Origin: Oceanicaulis sp. HTCC2633
Lineage (GTDB): Bacteria > Pseudomonadota > Alphaproteobacteria > Caulobacterales > Maricaulaceae
Length of the DNA: 64,000 bases
NCBI RefSeq assembly: GCF_000152745.1
Contig: NZ_CH672428.1
Location: 368,916-432,915 of the forward strand
Direction of reading: 5' to 3'
Under the pieces are notes generated by a model. That model made no database searches and was not told the DNA's origin. It saw only the letters and a program-made list of their open reading frames with translations. Of the stretch, positions 44,714 to 54,073 are shown piece by piece; the first letter of the stretch is position 1, and the number at the start of each line of letters is the position of its first letter. The translations under genes and the position numbers were made by a program.

Positions 44714-45673
44714 ATGTCTGATGGTTTCGCCCTGGATCGCCTGGTTACTGATGCGCTGAACGCCGCCGAGAAGGCCGCCATCGCCGCATCCGCCCTTGTG
44801 GGTCGGGGCGACAAGATCGCCGCTGACCAGGCCGCCGTGGACGCCATGCGCACTGGCCTGAACGCGACGCCGATGAAAGGCCGCATCGTCATTGGCGAAG
44901 GCGAACGCGATGAAGCGCCCATGCTCTATATCGGCGAGGAAGTCGGCACGGGCGAGGGCCCCGAAATCGACATTGCGCTCGATCCGCTCGAAGGCACCAG
45001 CCTGACCGCCAAGGGCATGGCGAACGCGCTGGCCGTGCTGTCGCTGGCGCCGCGCGGCGGCCTGCTGCATGCGCCGGACACCTATATGGACAAGATCGCC
45101 ATCGGGGCCGGCTATCCCGAGGGCGTCATCAATCTCGACGCCAGCCCGGCGGACAACATCAAGGCGATGGCGAAAGCCAAGGGCGTCAACCCGTCCGACA
45201 TGACCGCCTGCGTCCTCGACCGTGAGCGCCATGAAGACATCATCGAATCGATCCGCTCGACCGGCGCGCGCGTGAACTTCATCACCGATGGCGATGTGGC
45301 CGGCTGCATCAACGCCGCCGATCCTGACGGCGAAGCCGACATCTATATCGGTCGCGGCGGCGCGCCCGAAGGCGTTCTGAGCGCCTCGGCGCTGCGGTGC
45401 CTGGGCGGTCAGATGCAGGGCCGTCTGCACTTCCGCACCGATGACGAGCGTGAACGCGCCAAGCGCGTCGGCATCGCCGATCTCGACCGCAAGTATTCCC
45501 TGAAAGAGCTCGCCTCCCAGGATTGCCTGTTCATCGCCACCGGCGTCACGAACGGCGACATGGTGTCCGGCGTCACCTTCGGTCCGGGCTATGTGGAAAC
45601 CCAGTCTCTGGTCTTCTCGTCCGCTTCGGGTCTGCGCCGCATCATCACCACGCGGCGTCCGCACCAGTCTTGA
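44714..45673 (+). CDS. glpX: Fructose-1,6-bisphosphatase class II
   Basis: Gluconeogenic phosphatase; 319 residues from ATG 44714 (AGGAAG upstream). Metal and phosphate motifs are GEGERDEAPMLYIGEEVG and DPLEGTSLTAKG; DGDVAGCIN and GRGGAPEGVLSA are also conserved. RecJ follows after 5 bases, a frequent alphaproteobacterial pair. Confidence 0.95.
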   Translation: MSDGFALDRLVTDALNAAEKAAIAASALVGRGDKIAADQAAVDAMRTGLNATPMKGRIVIGEGERDEAPMLYIGEEVGTGEGPEIDIALDPLEGTSLTAKGMANALAVLSLAPRGGLLHAPDTYMDKIAIGAGYPEGVINLDASPADNIKAMAKAKGVNPSDMTACVLDRERHEDIIESIRSTGARVNFITDGDVAGCINAADPDGEADIYIGRGGAPEGVLSASALRCLGGQMQGRLHFRTDDERERAKRVGIADLDRKYSLKELASQDCLFIATGVTNGDMVSGVTFGPGYVETQSLVFSSASGLRRIITTRRPHQS

Positions 45674-45678
45674 GCGCG

Positions 45679-47457
45679 ATGAGCGAGCCGCTCTTCGGCG
45701 TCCGCCAGTCCCTGGGCGGACGCAGCTGGCGGCTGAAGGCCGCTGACGACAACGCCATTCAGGCCATTTGCCGCGCCACCGGCGTCTCTGACGCCCTGGG
45801 GCGGCTCATGGCCGCGCGCGGCCTTACGGCGGAAGATGCGCCTGCCTTTCTGGCGCCGAAGCTGCGCGACAGCTTCCCCGATCCGTCCACGCTGAAGGGC
45901 ATGGACGAAGCCGCGCGTCGCATCTGGGACGCGCTGGACGCGGGCGACCGCATTGCGCTCTTTGCCGATTATGATGTGGACGGCGCGACCTCGGCCGCCC
46001 AGCTGGGCGGCTGGCTGCGCACGCTGGGCGCAGACCCCATCATCTATGTGCCCGACCGGATCGAGGAGGGCTATGGCCCCAACGCTCCGGCGCTGAAGTC
46101 TCTCAAGGAGCAGGGCGCGCGCCTTGTGATCACGCTCGATTGCGGCGCGGCCTCGGTCGGCCCGCTGACGGCGGCGCATGAAATGGGCCTGCCCGTCGTC
46201 GTGATCGATCACCATCTCATGGATGGCGAGATCCCGCCCGCTGATGCGCTGGTCAATCCCAACCAGCCCGGGGACGTCTCAGGGTGCGGCCATCTGGCCG
46301 CGGCGGGCGTGACCTTCGTCCTGCTGGCGGCTTTGAACCGGGAAGGGCGTCGGCGCGGCGCCTTCAAGGGTCAAGCTGAACCCAATGTGCTTGATTTCGC
46401 TGATCTCGCCGCCCTTGGCACCATTTGCGACGTGGTCTCCCTGACCGGCGTCAATCGCGCTATTGTCGCCCAGGGCCTGAAGGTTATGAGCGCCTGGTCA
46501 CGCCCCGGCATGGCGGCCTTGGCCGCGGCGGCGGGCGTTCAGGGCCCGGCCTCGCCTTATCATGCCGGTTTTCTTCTTGGGCCGCGCATCAATGCGGGCG
46601 GACGCGTGGGTCAGTCTGATCTGGGCGCACGCCTGATGATGACGCAGGACCCCAAGGAAGCCGCGCACATCGCCCAGACGCTCGACGCGCTCAATGCCGA
46701 ACGCCGCGCCATTGAGACGGAGGTGCTCGATCAGGCGCAGGCTCAGGTGGAAGCGCTCAAGCTCGAGGATGACACGCCGATCCTGATCGCCTCGGGCGAG
46801 CACTGGCATCCGGGCGTCATCGGCATTGTGGCGGGCCGGATCAAGGAACGCTTCAACCGGCCCGCCATCGTCATTGGCGTTGATCCTGAAACGGGGCTCG
46901 GCAAGGGCTCCGGCCGGTCCTGTACAGGCGTCAATCTGGGCGCAGCCGTTGCGGCTGCCCGGGAAGAGGGCTTGCTGGTGGCGGGCGGCGGACACGCCAT
47001 GGCCTGCGGACTGACCGTGGACGTCAACCGCATCGGAGAGCTAACAGACTACCTCACAGCGCGACTGAAGCAGGAGTGGATAGCCGCCGAGGAGGCGCGC
47101 ACCTATTCGGTGGACGCCGTCATCAGCCCGTCGGCCGTGTCATTTGAGTTCTGCGAAGCGCTATCCGCAGCGGAACCTTACGGGATGGGAAATCCTGAAC
47201 CGCGATTCGCCTTTTCCTCACTGCGGCGGACCTATGCCCAGCGGGTCGGGACGGATCATGTGCGCTTCACCTTTGAATCGCCGGGCGGCGGCCGTCTCAC
47301 GGGCATCAGCTTCAGAAGCGCCGATCAGCCCATGGGGCAGGCGCTGCTGAATGGTCCGGACGGTTTGTGGCACGTGGCGGGCAAGCTGCGCGCCGAGGAC
47401 AATCGCTATGGCCGCAAGGCGGAGCTGCATCTGGAAGATCTGGCGAAAGCGGACTGA
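45679..47457 (+). CDS. recJ: Single-stranded-DNA-specific exonuclease RecJ
   Basis: 5'-3' single-strand exonuclease used in recombination and mismatch repair. 592 residues from ATG 45679 (MSEPLFGV). DHH-domain motifs ADYDVDGATSAAQLG, TLDCGAASVG, and VVIDHHLMDGE coordinate metals; GPRINAGGRVGQ follows; DHHA1 has GGGHAMACGLTVD. The longer open frame runs back into glpX and is not real. Two tRNA-Glu genes follow. Confidence 0.96.
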   Translation: MSEPLFGVRQSLGGRSWRLKAADDNAIQAICRATGVSDALGRLMAARGLTAEDAPAFLAPKLRDSFPDPSTLKGMDEAARRIWDALDAGDRIALFADYDVDGATSAAQLGGWLRTLGADPIIYVPDRIEEGYGPNAPALKSLKEQGARLVITLDCGAASVGPLTAAHEMGLPVVVIDHHLMDGEIPPADALVNPNQPGDVSGCGHLAAAGVTFVLLAALNREGRRRGAFKGQAEPNVLDFADLAALGTICDVVSLTGVNRAIVAQGLKVMSAWSRPGMAALAAAAGVQGPASPYHAGFLLGPRINAGGRVGQSDLGARLMMTQDPKEAAHIAQTLDALNAERRAIETEVLDQAQAQVEALKLEDDTPILIASGEHWHPGVIGIVAGRIKERFNRPAIVIGVDPETGLGKGSGRSCTGVNLGAAVAAAREEGLLVAGGGHAMACGLTVDVNRIGELTDYLTARLKQEWIAAEEARTYSVDAVISPSAVSFEFCEALSAAEPYGMGNPEPRFAFSSLRRTYAQRVGTDHVRFTFESPGGGRLTGISFRSADQPMGQALLNGPDGLWHVAGKLRAEDNRYGRKAELHLEDLAKAD

Positions 47458-47497
47458 TCTTGATGCAGCGCATGCTGCAAAACCTGTACAGACCCGC

Positions 47498-47526
47498 TTG
47501 CATCGCTGCGCCGGTCCAGATATATC
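47498..47526 (+). promoter_or_regulatory. Probable promoter of the first tRNA-Glu
   Basis: TTGCAT-N17-TATATC, 19 bases before the tRNA. Confidence 0.55.
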
Positions 47527-47545
47527 ACCGCCTCCACACCGATGC

Positions 47546-47620
47546 GGGCCCTTCGTCTATCGGTTAGGACGCCAGGTTTTCAACCTGGAAAGAGGGGTTC
47601 GATTCCCCTAGGGCCTGCCA
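47546..47620 (+). tRNA. tRNA-Glu (anticodon TTC), copy 1
   Basis: 75 bases with encoded CCA. Acceptor GGGCCCT / AGGGCCT with a G-T first pair, anticodon stem CCAGG/CCTGG with loop TTTTCAA (TTC), T arm GGGG-TTCGATT-CCCC. Identical to the second copy at 47787. Confidence 0.96.
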
Positions 47621-47641
47621 TCGGTGTGATTATCCAGAACA

Positions 47642-47669
47642 AGCCGCCCTCCGGGGCGGTTTTTGTTTT
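47642..47669 (+). terminator. Intrinsic terminator after tRNA-Glu copy 1
   Basis: Stem CCGCCC / GGGCGG with a 4-base loop, then TTTTTGTTTTT. Confidence 0.85.
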
Positions 47670-47738
47670 TGTGCAGGCTGGTTTTGACGCGATCACAACC
47701 GTGTCTGTAACGGGCTGGCGGAACCTGCAAAACGCCGC

Positions 47739-47767
47739 TTGCCACTCACAGACGGGACCGGTATACG
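47739..47767 (+). promoter_or_regulatory. Probable promoter of the second tRNA-Glu
   Basis: TTGCCA-N17-TATACG, 19 bases before the tRNA, the same geometry as copy 1. Confidence 0.55.
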
Positions 47768-47786
47768 ACCGCTCCCGACGCGCTGC

Positions 47787-47861
47787 GGGCCCTTCGTCTA
47801 TCGGTTAGGACGCCAGGTTTTCAACCTGGAAAGAGGGGTTCGATTCCCCTAGGGCCTGCCA
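47787..47861 (+). tRNA. tRNA-Glu (anticodon TTC), copy 2
   Basis: Sequence-identical duplicate of copy 1, including encoded CCA, 166 bases further on, with its own promoter. The 130 bases after it, up to ppa, hold short GC repeats (TGAGGCCGC twice near 47890-47915) and the ppa terminator, no gene. Confidence 0.96.
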
Positions 47862-47935
47862 CGCGCGCCGCTTCTCCCTATATCGCAAGAACTGAGGCCG
47901 CCTCGCTCTGTGAGGCCGCTTTGAGTCGCGCGCAA

Positions 47936-47967
47936 GAAAAACGGCGTCCAGTTTCCCGAACGCCGTT
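47936..47967 (-). terminator. Intrinsic terminator of ppa
   Basis: Stem AACGGCGT / ACGCCGTT with a 12-base loop and TTTTCTT on the minus strand. Confidence 0.85.
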
Positions 47968-47991
47968 CTTCAGATCATCAGGCGAGGGGAC

Positions 47992-48522
47992 TTAGCCCTT
48001 CTTCACGCGGTCCATGGCGACCGTGATCAGTTCGCGAGCGCGCTCGACGCCGTGCCAGCCCTGAACCTTCACCCATTTGTTGGGCTCGAGATCCTTGTAG
48101 TGCTCGAAGAAATGGGTGATGCGCGCCAGCTGCGCCCCGTGGACATCGTGGTAATCCTTGATGTCGTCATAGAAGGGGGTGAGCTTGGCGTGCGGCGCGG
48201 CGAGAATCTTCTCGTCCTGACCGCTCTCATCTTCCATCAGCAGCACGCCGATCGGACGGGCGCGCACGACGCAGCCCGGCACCAGCTCGGTCTGGCCCAG
48301 CACCATCACATCGATGGGATCGCCATCATCGGACAGGGTGTGCGGCATGAAACCGTAATTGCACGGATAGCGCATCGGGGTGTGCAGGAAGCGGTCAACG
48401 AACACGGTGCCCGAATCCTTGTCGAGCTCGTACTTGACCGGCTGACCGCCCACGGGAACCTCGATGATGACGTTGATGTCCTCGGGCGGGTTCACGCCGG
48501 CGCTGATTTTATCAATGCGCAC
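47992..48522 (-). CDS. ppa: Soluble inorganic pyrophosphatase (family I)
   Basis: 176-residue cytoplasmic enzyme hydrolysing pyrophosphate to phosphate. The start is a GTG ([10 protein letters not shown]) with GGAGG six bases upstream; the much longer open frame reads back through the divergent DUF192 gene. Conserved residues appear in [43 protein letters not shown], and the acidic [15 protein letters not shown]. Complements the proton-pumping pyrophosphatase hppA. Confidence 0.96.
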   Translation of the reverse strand: MRIDKISAGVNPPEDINVIIEVPVGGQPVKYELDKDSGTVFVDRFLHTPMRYPCNYGFMPHTLSDDGDPIDVMVLGQTELVPGCVVRARPIGVLLMEDESGQDEKILAAPHAKLTPFYDDIKDYHDVHGAQLARITHFFEHYKDLEPNKWVKVQGWHGVERARELITVAMDRVKKG

Positions 48523-48684
48523 GAATATCCTCCAGCGAAACGCAAATGTTGGCGCGCAAAAAACCGTGTCAGGCGCTCTGCTGCAAGCAATTTGTGCGGT
48601 GCAAGACCAATTGCCGACTCTCAGCCCGTCAGGAGGCGCGTAGAGAGATTGCGCGGGAGGGCTCACAGAGCTAGCTTGCGCGCC

Positions 48685-49257
48685 ATGATGATCCGTTCTC
48701 GCATTCTTGCTCTGGCTGCCGCCGCACTTGTCGGCTTCGGCTCCGCCGGCTGCGCCCTGGCGCAGTCTGTCGATCCCACTGCGCCCGACGCCGTCGTGCA
48801 ATATGGCGGGCCGGACCCGCTTGTGATTGAAGGCGATTTCGGCGAGCACACCTTCACCGTCGAGGTGGCTGACACCGACGATTCGCGTGAGCGCGGCCTG
48901 ATGCACCGCGAGAGCATGGATCCGGACGCCGGCATGCTGTTCGATTTCGGGCGCGAGGATTTCATCTCGATCTGGATGGCGAACACGATCATCCCGCTCG
49001 ACATCCTCTATGTCCGGGCGAATGGCGAGATCGCCAAGATCATAACCGGCGCGCAGCCCTTTTCCCGCCGTCCCATGTCTTCCGATTACCGTGTCGTCGC
49101 CGTGGTCGAACTCAATGGCGGCCGGACTCTGGAGCTGGGCATCGAACCGGGCGACATCGTGCGTCACCCGCTGTTCGGCAATGTGGAGACTCCGGAGTCT
49201 GCAGCCGGGGACGCTGACTCCGAAGAGACTGTGGAAGAGGCTCCCGAGCAGCGCTAG
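48685..49257 (+). CDS. Secreted DUF192-family protein
   Basis: 190-residue exported protein. Signal peptide of about 29 residues (GCALAQS), then the DUF192 fold: [48 protein letters not shown], and [10 protein letters not shown] with a Glu-rich acidic tail. The domain's function is unknown. The ATG 48685 is followed at once by a second ATG. Single gene divergent from ppa; tRNA-Pro lies 45 bases on. Confidence 0.85.
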   Translation: MMIRSRILALAAAALVGFGSAGCALAQSVDPTAPDAVVQYGGPDPLVIEGDFGEHTFTVEVADTDDSRERGLMHRESMDPDAGMLFDFGREDFISIWMANTIIPLDILYVRANGEIAKIITGAQPFSRRPMSSDYRVVAVVELNGGRTLELGIEPGDIVRHPLFGNVETPESAAGDADSEETVEEAPEQR

Positions 49258-49262
49258 GGCGC

Positions 49263-49291
49263 TTGCGCCTTCGGGCGCAGCCCCCTAAACG
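49263..49291 (+). promoter_or_regulatory. Probable promoter of tRNA-Pro(TGG)
   Basis: TTGCGC-N17-TAAACG, 11 bases before the tRNA. The -35 overlaps a TGCGCC-TTCG-GGCGCA hairpin that may terminate the preceding gene. Confidence 0.45.
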
Positions 49292-49302
49292 TCACCTCAA
49301 GT

Positions 49303-49379
<77 letters not shown>

Positions 49380-49448
49380 TTGTCTTCAGGGCTTGTTAGC
49401 AGGCCCTCAGGCAGACAGGACGTGGATAGCCAAGTCTGGACGAGAAAC

Positions 49449-49754
49449 ATGTTCGCGAAGATCTACAAACCTTCCAAGACGGCCATGCAATCGGGTCGCG
49501 CCAAGTCCCAGGACTGGGTGCTGGAATTTGAACCGGCCATGGCCAAGCGTCCCGACCCCCTGATGGGCTGGTCTTCGACATCTGACATGCGCCGTCAGAT
49601 TCATCTCAATTTCGAGAGCAAGGATGAAGCGGTGTCCTACGCCCAGCGTCACGGCATCGCCTTCCAGGTGCGCGAGGCGCGCGAGACGCCGCGCAAGATC
49701 AAGTCCTACGCCTCCAATTTTGATGCGGACCGCAAGGAACCCTGGTCGCACTAG
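49449..49754 (+). CDS. NADH dehydrogenase NDUFS4-type accessory subunit
   Basis: 101-residue protein homologous to the 18-kDa accessory subunit NDUFS4 of complex I, found in alphaproteobacteria and mitochondria. Core pattern: IYKPSKTAMQSGRAKSQDW, MGWSSTSDMRRQIHLNF, YAQRHGIAFQV, and a C-terminal KSYASNFDADRKEPWSH. The ATG at 49449 begins at the conserved part. As usual it is separate from the nuo operon. Confidence 0.92.
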   Translation: MFAKIYKPSKTAMQSGRAKSQDWVLEFEPAMAKRPDPLMGWSSTSDMRRQIHLNFESKDEAVSYAQRHGIAFQVREARETPRKIKSYASNFDADRKEPWSH

Positions 49755-49809
49755 CGGCCGGCTTCGCCGCCTCGGGGCTTGCAACAAAGCCCTATCGCAA
49801 CGCCGCGTC

Positions 49810-49838
49810 TTCACAGGGTGCGGCGTTTCGCATATCAG
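49810..49838 (+). promoter_or_regulatory. Possible promoter of tRNA-Arg
   Basis: TTCACA-N17-TATCAG, 14 bases before the tRNA. It sits within an AACGCCGC..GCGGCGTT hairpin, so its role is uncertain. Confidence 0.35.
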
Positions 49839-49852
49839 ACCCCCTCAAACAC

Positions 49853-49929
49853 GGCCCCGTAGCTCAACTGGATAGAGCACCGGACTTCTAATCCGACGGT
49901 TGTAGGTTCGAGTCCTACCGGGGTCGCCA
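49853..49929 (+). tRNA. tRNA-Arg (anticodon TCT)
   Basis: 77 bases with encoded CCA. Acceptor GGCCCCG / CGGGGTC, D arm GCTC..GAGC, anticodon stem CCGGA/TCCGA with loop CTTCTAA (TCT), T arm GTAGG-TTCGAGT-CCTAC. The outermost anticodon pair is C-A. Confidence 0.95.
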
Positions 49930-49953
49930 TGGGCTGTGGGTCTGGGGGCCGGC

Positions 49954-50385
49954 ATGACAGATGACACGAAGGATGCACCGCACCGCCTGCGGTTCACGTT
50001 TCACGAGGATCGCGACATTCTCGAGGTCGCCTATCCGTCCATCATGGATGCGGATGCCGTGGCCGAGGCCATGGGCTACATGAAGACGGGGCGGATTTCG
50101 TCTCAGGGGCGGGCGCTGATTGATCTGACCGATGTGGAAGCAATCACCCTGACGTCTGAGGACCTTGTGCGGTTCGCCAATGAGCGCGCACGGGATTTCG
50201 GCGATCGCAGCCGCACCCGCCAGTTCAACGCCTTTTACGGCATTTCCGACAGCATCCGCCCGACGCTCGACGCCTGGACGCGTTTCTTCCCCACGGGCGG
50301 CGGCCCGGTCGAGATGCGCCTGTTCGAGGCGCGCCACGACGCCATTTACTGGCTGATGGGACGCAAGGCGCAGTCCGAGGGCTAG
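49954..50385 (+). CDS. Hypothetical protein, possibly STAS-like
   Basis: 143-residue cytoplasmic protein from ATG 49954. Alternating strand/helix pattern with RILIDLTD-like [21 protein letters not shown] suggests a STAS or related alpha/beta fold, but there is no clear phosphoacceptor site, so this is guesswork. It lies 24 bases after tRNA-Arg and is convergent with the SulP transporter, sharing its CTAG stop. Confidence 0.6.
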   Translation: MTDDTKDAPHRLRFTFHEDRDILEVAYPSIMDADAVAEAMGYMKTGRISSQGRALIDLTDVEAITLTSEDLVRFANERARDFGDRSRTRQFNAFYGISDSIRPTLDAWTRFFPTGGGPVEMRLFEARHDAIYWLMGRKAQSEG

Positions 50386-52019
50386 TGCCCGCCGCCGAAG
50401 ACTCCCGTGCGCACCGAATAGTCGGCCGCGACCTGATAGTCGGGGTCATCATCGGAATCGATCATCAGCTGACCGGCTTTCTTCAGAAGCTGGTGGCAGT
50501 CGCGCGACAGGTGACGCAGGCGCAGCTCCTTGCCCTTGGACTCATATTTCAGGGCCAAGTCCTCGATCGCCTGCAAGGCGGACTGGTCAACCACGCGAGA
50601 GCGCTTGAAGTCCACGATCACCACATCGGGGTCATGCTCGATGTCGAACAGCTCGGAGAAATTATCGGTCGAGGCGAAAAACAGCGGTCCATCCAGTTCA
50701 TAGGTCTTCGCGCCCGGCACGGTGTGGCTGTCATGGGCGGAGATGTGCAGGCGCTTGGCCGACCGCCAGGCGTAGACCAGCGCCGAGACGATCACGCCCG
50801 CCACGACGGCCACCGCGAGGTCGTATTGCACCGTCACCACGGTCACCAGGATGATCACCAGCGCGTCCGAGCGCGGGATCTTCAGAAGGATGCGGAACGA
50901 GTTCCAGGCGAACGTGCCGATCACCACCATGAACATCACGCCTGTCAGCGCGGCGAGGGGGATCTGCTCGATCAGCGGCGCGGCGAACAGGATGAAGCTC
51001 AGCAGGAAGAGCGCCGCCATGATCGCGGCCAGGCGCGTCCGGGCGCCCGATTGTACATTGATCATGGACTGGCCGATCATGGCGCAACCGCCCATGCCGC
51101 CAAAGAAGCCGGTGATGAGGTTGGCCGCGCCCTGCGCCACGCATTCCTGGGAGGCTCCGCCGCGCTTGCCCGTCAGCTCGCCTACGAGATTGAGCGTCAG
51201 AAGGCTCTCGATCAGGCCGATGGCGGCGAGGATCACCGCATAGGGGAAGATGATCTTCAGCGTTTCGAAATTGAGCGGGACCATCGGGATGTGAAAGCCC
51301 GGAAGTCCGCCCTGAATGCTGGCGAGATCACCCACGCGCGGCGCGTCGAGACCGAAGCCGATGACAATGGCGGCGGTGACGGCAATGCCGGCAAGCGGGG
51401 CCGGGATCGCCTTGGTGACTTTCGGCAGCCCCCAGATCACCAGCATGGTCAGGCCGGTCAGGCCCAGCATCACCAGAAGCGGCATGCCGGTCAGCCATTC
51501 GCCGCCCGCCATGCCATGACCGCCGCTGGCGTGTTCGGAGCCGGGGACCTTGAACTGACCCAGCTGGGCCATGAAGATCACGATGGCGAGGCCGTTCACG
51601 AAGCCCAGCATCACGGGCGTCGGCACCAACCGGATGAACTTGCCCAGCTTGAAGATGCCCGCGCCCAGCTGGAGGATGCCCATCAGCACGACCGTGGCGA
51701 ACAGGTATTCCACGCCGTGCTCGGCCACGAGAGCCACCATGACCACCGCAAGCGCGCCGGTGGCGCCCGAGATCATCCCGGGGCGGCCGCCGATCACCGC
51801 GGTGACCAGACCGACGATGAACGCTGCGTAGAGGCCCACCAGCGGGTGGACGCCCGCGACGAAGGCGAACGCCACCGCTTCGGGGACCAGAGCCAGCGCG
51901 ACGGTCAGCCCGGCCAGGATCTCGGTTTTCAGCCGTTGCGGATCCTTGAGCGACAGGCTGGCGTCATTGCTTGTCAGGGACAGGCGATCGACGAGCGCGT
52001 TCAGGGTGGCTTTGACCAT
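50382..52019 (-). CDS. SulP-family inorganic anion transporter with C-terminal STAS domain
   Basis: 545-residue inner-membrane transporter of the SLC26/SulP family (sulfate, bicarbonate or related anions). The first ~30 residues are soluble; the transport core has about 12 helices, including [21 protein letters not shown] and the family's [20 protein letters not shown] and [16 protein letters not shown]. The STAS domain covers about residues 440-530 ([23 protein letters not shown]). ATG 52019 is chosen because the upstream frame lacks family sequence. Faces the exporter operon; an inverted repeat lies between. Confidence 0.9.
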   Translation of the reverse strand: MVKATLNALVDRLSLTSNDASLSLKDPQRLKTEILAGLTVALALVPEAVAFAFVAGVHPLVGLYAAFIVGLVTAVIGGRPGMISGATGALAVVMVALVAEHGVEYLFATVVLMGILQLGAGIFKLGKFIRLVPTPVMLGFVNGLAIVIFMAQLGQFKVPGSEHASGGHGMAGGEWLTGMPLLVMLGLTGLTMLVIWGLPKVTKAIPAPLAGIAVTAAIVIGFGLDAPRVGDLASIQGGLPGFHIPMVPLNFETLKIIFPYAVILAAIGLIESLLTLNLVGELTGKRGGASQECVAQGAANLITGFFGGMGGCAMIGQSMINVQSGARTRLAAIMAALFLLSFILFAAPLIEQIPLAALTGVMFMVVIGTFAWNSFRILLKIPRSDALVIILVTVVTVQYDLAVAVVAGVIVSALVYAWRSAKRLHISAHDSHTVPGAKTYELDGPLFFASTDNFSELFDIEHDPDVVIVDFKRSRVVDQSALQAIEDLALKYESKGKELRLRHLSRDCHQLLKKAGQLMIDSDDDPDYQVAADYSVRTGVFGGGH

Positions 52020-52153
52020 GTCAGATCTTCCGGCTGGTGGAGACGAGATTGCGCCAAAGGGTCGCAAGTTGGCTGCGTGCTCTGACACGGGGCTTGCTGC
52101 AACGCAACACTTGGCCGGGAATATTTGCTGCTCTTGAACCTGATTTACTCCGG

Positions 52154-52167
52154 GTGACACCTGTCAC
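52154..52167. promoter_or_regulatory. Inverted repeat between sulP and the exporter operon
   Basis: GTGACA-CC-TGTCAC, perfect 6-base arms in a 278-base divergent gap, 131 bases before the HlyD ATG. The rest of the gap has no gene; a TACACT near 52259 may be the exporter -10. Regulator unknown. Confidence 0.35.
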
Positions 52168-52297
52168 TAACGCAGACCGGCCGGGCGATCGTATCCATGA
52201 GGCAAGGGATGAGCGACCGGACGCGTTCGATTTCGCGTTCGCCTGTTCCATGAAGTGATACACTGCTCGCGCGAACAGCGCACAGGGGGCAAGACGC

Positions 52298-53344
52298 ATG
52301 ACTGACCAACGCACCGAGCAATTGCACTCGCTGACGATCGACCGTGGCGAGAGCGGCGGAGACGGATCAGGAGGACCGGGATGGGCGGCGCTGTTGATCG
52401 CCATCGTCCTGGCGGGGGGAGCCGGCGCTGGTGCGGCCTGGTTCCTGATTCCGCGCCCCGAAGCGGCGCTGGTCGTGCAGGCCGAGCGTCCCGCGCCCTC
52501 TCAAGGCGCACAAGCCGAAACCGCCAGTTCAGCCAGCGTCGCGCCCGCCGCGCGTCCCGCCTCAAGCTCGGGACTGGTGGCCTCCGGCTATGTGGTCGCG
52601 CGGCGTCAGGCGACGGTGTCCGCCGAGATCACCGGGCGCATTCGCGATGTCCTGATCGAGGAGGGCGCCGTGGTCGAGCAGGGCGAGGTCCTGGCCTATC
52701 TCGATGACGATCGCGCCCGGATTGATCTCGATCTGTATGAAGCTCAGGAATCCGCGACCCGAGAGCGCGCCCAGTCGCTCGCCGCCCAGCTCAATGAGGC
52801 GCGCACCGTTCTGGAGCGCACGGAACGCCTGATTGAATCCGGCTACGCCACGGATTCCCGCCGCACCGCCGAGCAGGCCCAGGTTGACAGCCTGCGCGCC
52901 CAGCTCAGCGCTGCGAGGGCGGATCTGGCGGCGGCCGAAGTCCGCGTGCGCAGCCAGCGCGATTATGTGGATCGTCACATCGTCCGCGCGCCCTTTGGCG
53001 GCGTGGTCATCGCCAAGAACGCTCAGGTCGGCGAGATCCTGTCGCCGGTATCCGCTGGCGGCGGCTTTACCCGGACCGGTATCGCAACCCTTGTGGACAT
53101 GGAGAGTCTCGAGCTCGAAGTGGATGTCAACGAGGGGCAGATCCAGCGAGTCAGCGCGGGCCAGCGGGTCGAGGCCATCCTCGACGCCTACCCGGACTGG
53201 CGCATTCCCGCTCATGTGGAAGCTATCATTCCGACAGCCGATCGCGCGCGAGCGACCATTCGCGTCCGCGTGGCGCTTGGCGAACGTGACGCGCGCATCC
53301 TGCCGGACATGGCGGCGCGCGTGACCTTTCTCGACGACAACTGA
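52298..53344 (+). CDS. Membrane-fusion protein (HlyD/MacA-type periplasmic adaptor)
   Basis: 348-residue adaptor linking an inner-membrane ABC exporter to an outer-membrane channel. One N-terminal anchor helix (residues about 32-50), a Pro/Ala-rich linker, a biotinyl-lipoyl half (GRIRDVLIEEGAVVEQGEVLAYLD), a coiled-coil hairpin (Glu/Arg-rich, residues about 150-220) and the second half-motif HIVRAPFGGVVIAKNAQVGEI. The ATPase and two permeases follow, so it is MacA-like. No TolC gene is near. Confidence 0.92.
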   Translation: MTDQRTEQLHSLTIDRGESGGDGSGGPGWAALLIAIVLAGGAGAGAAWFLIPRPEAALVVQAERPAPSQGAQAETASSASVAPAARPASSSGLVASGYVVARRQATVSAEITGRIRDVLIEEGAVVEQGEVLAYLDDDRARIDLDLYEAQESATRERAQSLAAQLNEARTVLERTERLIESGYATDSRRTAEQAQVDSLRAQLSAARADLAAAEVRVRSQRDYVDRHIVRAPFGGVVIAKNAQVGEILSPVSAGGGFTRTGIATLVDMESLELEVDVNEGQIQRVSAGQRVEAILDAYPDWRIPAHVEAIIPTADRARATIRVRVALGERDARILPDMAARVTFLDDN

Positions 53345-53380
53345 ATCACCGATCCCAGCACAAGGCGATAGGGACAGATC

Positions 53381-54073
53381 ATGACCGACGTGCTTTACGA
53401 ACTCACCGATCTTTCAAAGAAATATACGCGCGGCAAGGAAAGCGTCGCCATCTTTGAAGATCTGACCATGACCATCAATCGCGGCGATTTCATCGCGATC
53501 ATGGGGCCGTCAGGCTCGGGCAAGACAACCTTGCTGAACCTTTTGGGCGGCATCGACAAGCCCTCGGGCGGGCAGGTGGTCTGCAATGGCTTGAGGATCG
53601 ACAATCTCAGCCAGGCCAGGCTGGCCAAATGGCGCTCAAGCCATGTGGGCTTCATCTTCCAGTTCTACAATCTGATGCCGACGCTGACGGCGGCCCAGAA
53701 TGTCGAGCTTCCCCTGCTGTTGACGAAGCTGTCGGGCAAGGAGCGCAAGCGTCGGGTCCAGACCGCGCTGGAAGTGGTCAAGCTGGCCGAGCGCGCCAAG
53801 CACCGCCCACGCCAATTGTCTGGCGGCCAGCAGCAGCGGGTCGCAATCGCCCGAGCTCTGGTGGCGGACCCGGATGTGCTGCTGTGTGACGAACCGACGG
53901 GTGATCTGGATCGTGCGACCGCGGACGAAATCCTGGAAACGCTGCAGCTTCTGAACTCGGAGCTGGGCAAGACCATCGTCATGGTCACCCACGACCCGGC
54001 GGCGGCGAAGTATGCCCGACGCGAACTGCACCTTGATAAGGGCCGCTTTGTGGAAAGCGGAGCGATGGCATGA
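53381..54073 (+). CDS. ABC exporter ATPase (MacB/LolD type)
   Basis: 230-residue nucleotide-binding subunit. Walker A GPSGSGKTT, Q-loop FIFQFYNLMPTLTAAQNVELP, signature LSGGQQQRVAIARAL, Walker B VLLCDEPTGDLD and H-loop VMVTHD are all intact. The MacB/LolD subfamily is indicated by DLSKKYTRGKESVAIFEDLTMTINRGDF. Starts 37 bases after the adaptor; ATGA overlap with the first permease. Confidence 0.95.
   Translation: MTDVLYELTDLSKKYTRGKESVAIFEDLTMTINRGDFIAIMGPSGSGKTTLLNLLGGIDKPSGGQVVCNGLRIDNLSQARLAKWRSSHVGFIFQFYNLMPTLTAAQNVELPLLLTKLSGKERKRRVQTALEVVKLAERAKHRPRQLSGGQQQRVAIARALVADPDVLLCDEPTGDLDRATADEILETLQLLNSELGKTIVMVTHDPAAAKYARRELHLDKGRFVESGAMA

Noticed and set aside
45523-45678. Longer start for RecJ inside glpX
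   Set aside because: The extra sequence overlaps glpX out of frame and is not RecJ-like; ATG 45679 gives the normal N-terminus.
48523-49167. Fusion of an N-terminal domain to inorganic pyrophosphatase
   Set aside because: The open frame simply continues antisense to DUF192; a GTG with GGAGG marks the real start.
50385-52085. 566-codon open frame opposite sulP
   Set aside because: Same cause; composition is extreme (His, Gln, Arg, Asp) and the opposite strand encodes a complete transporter with a STAS domain.
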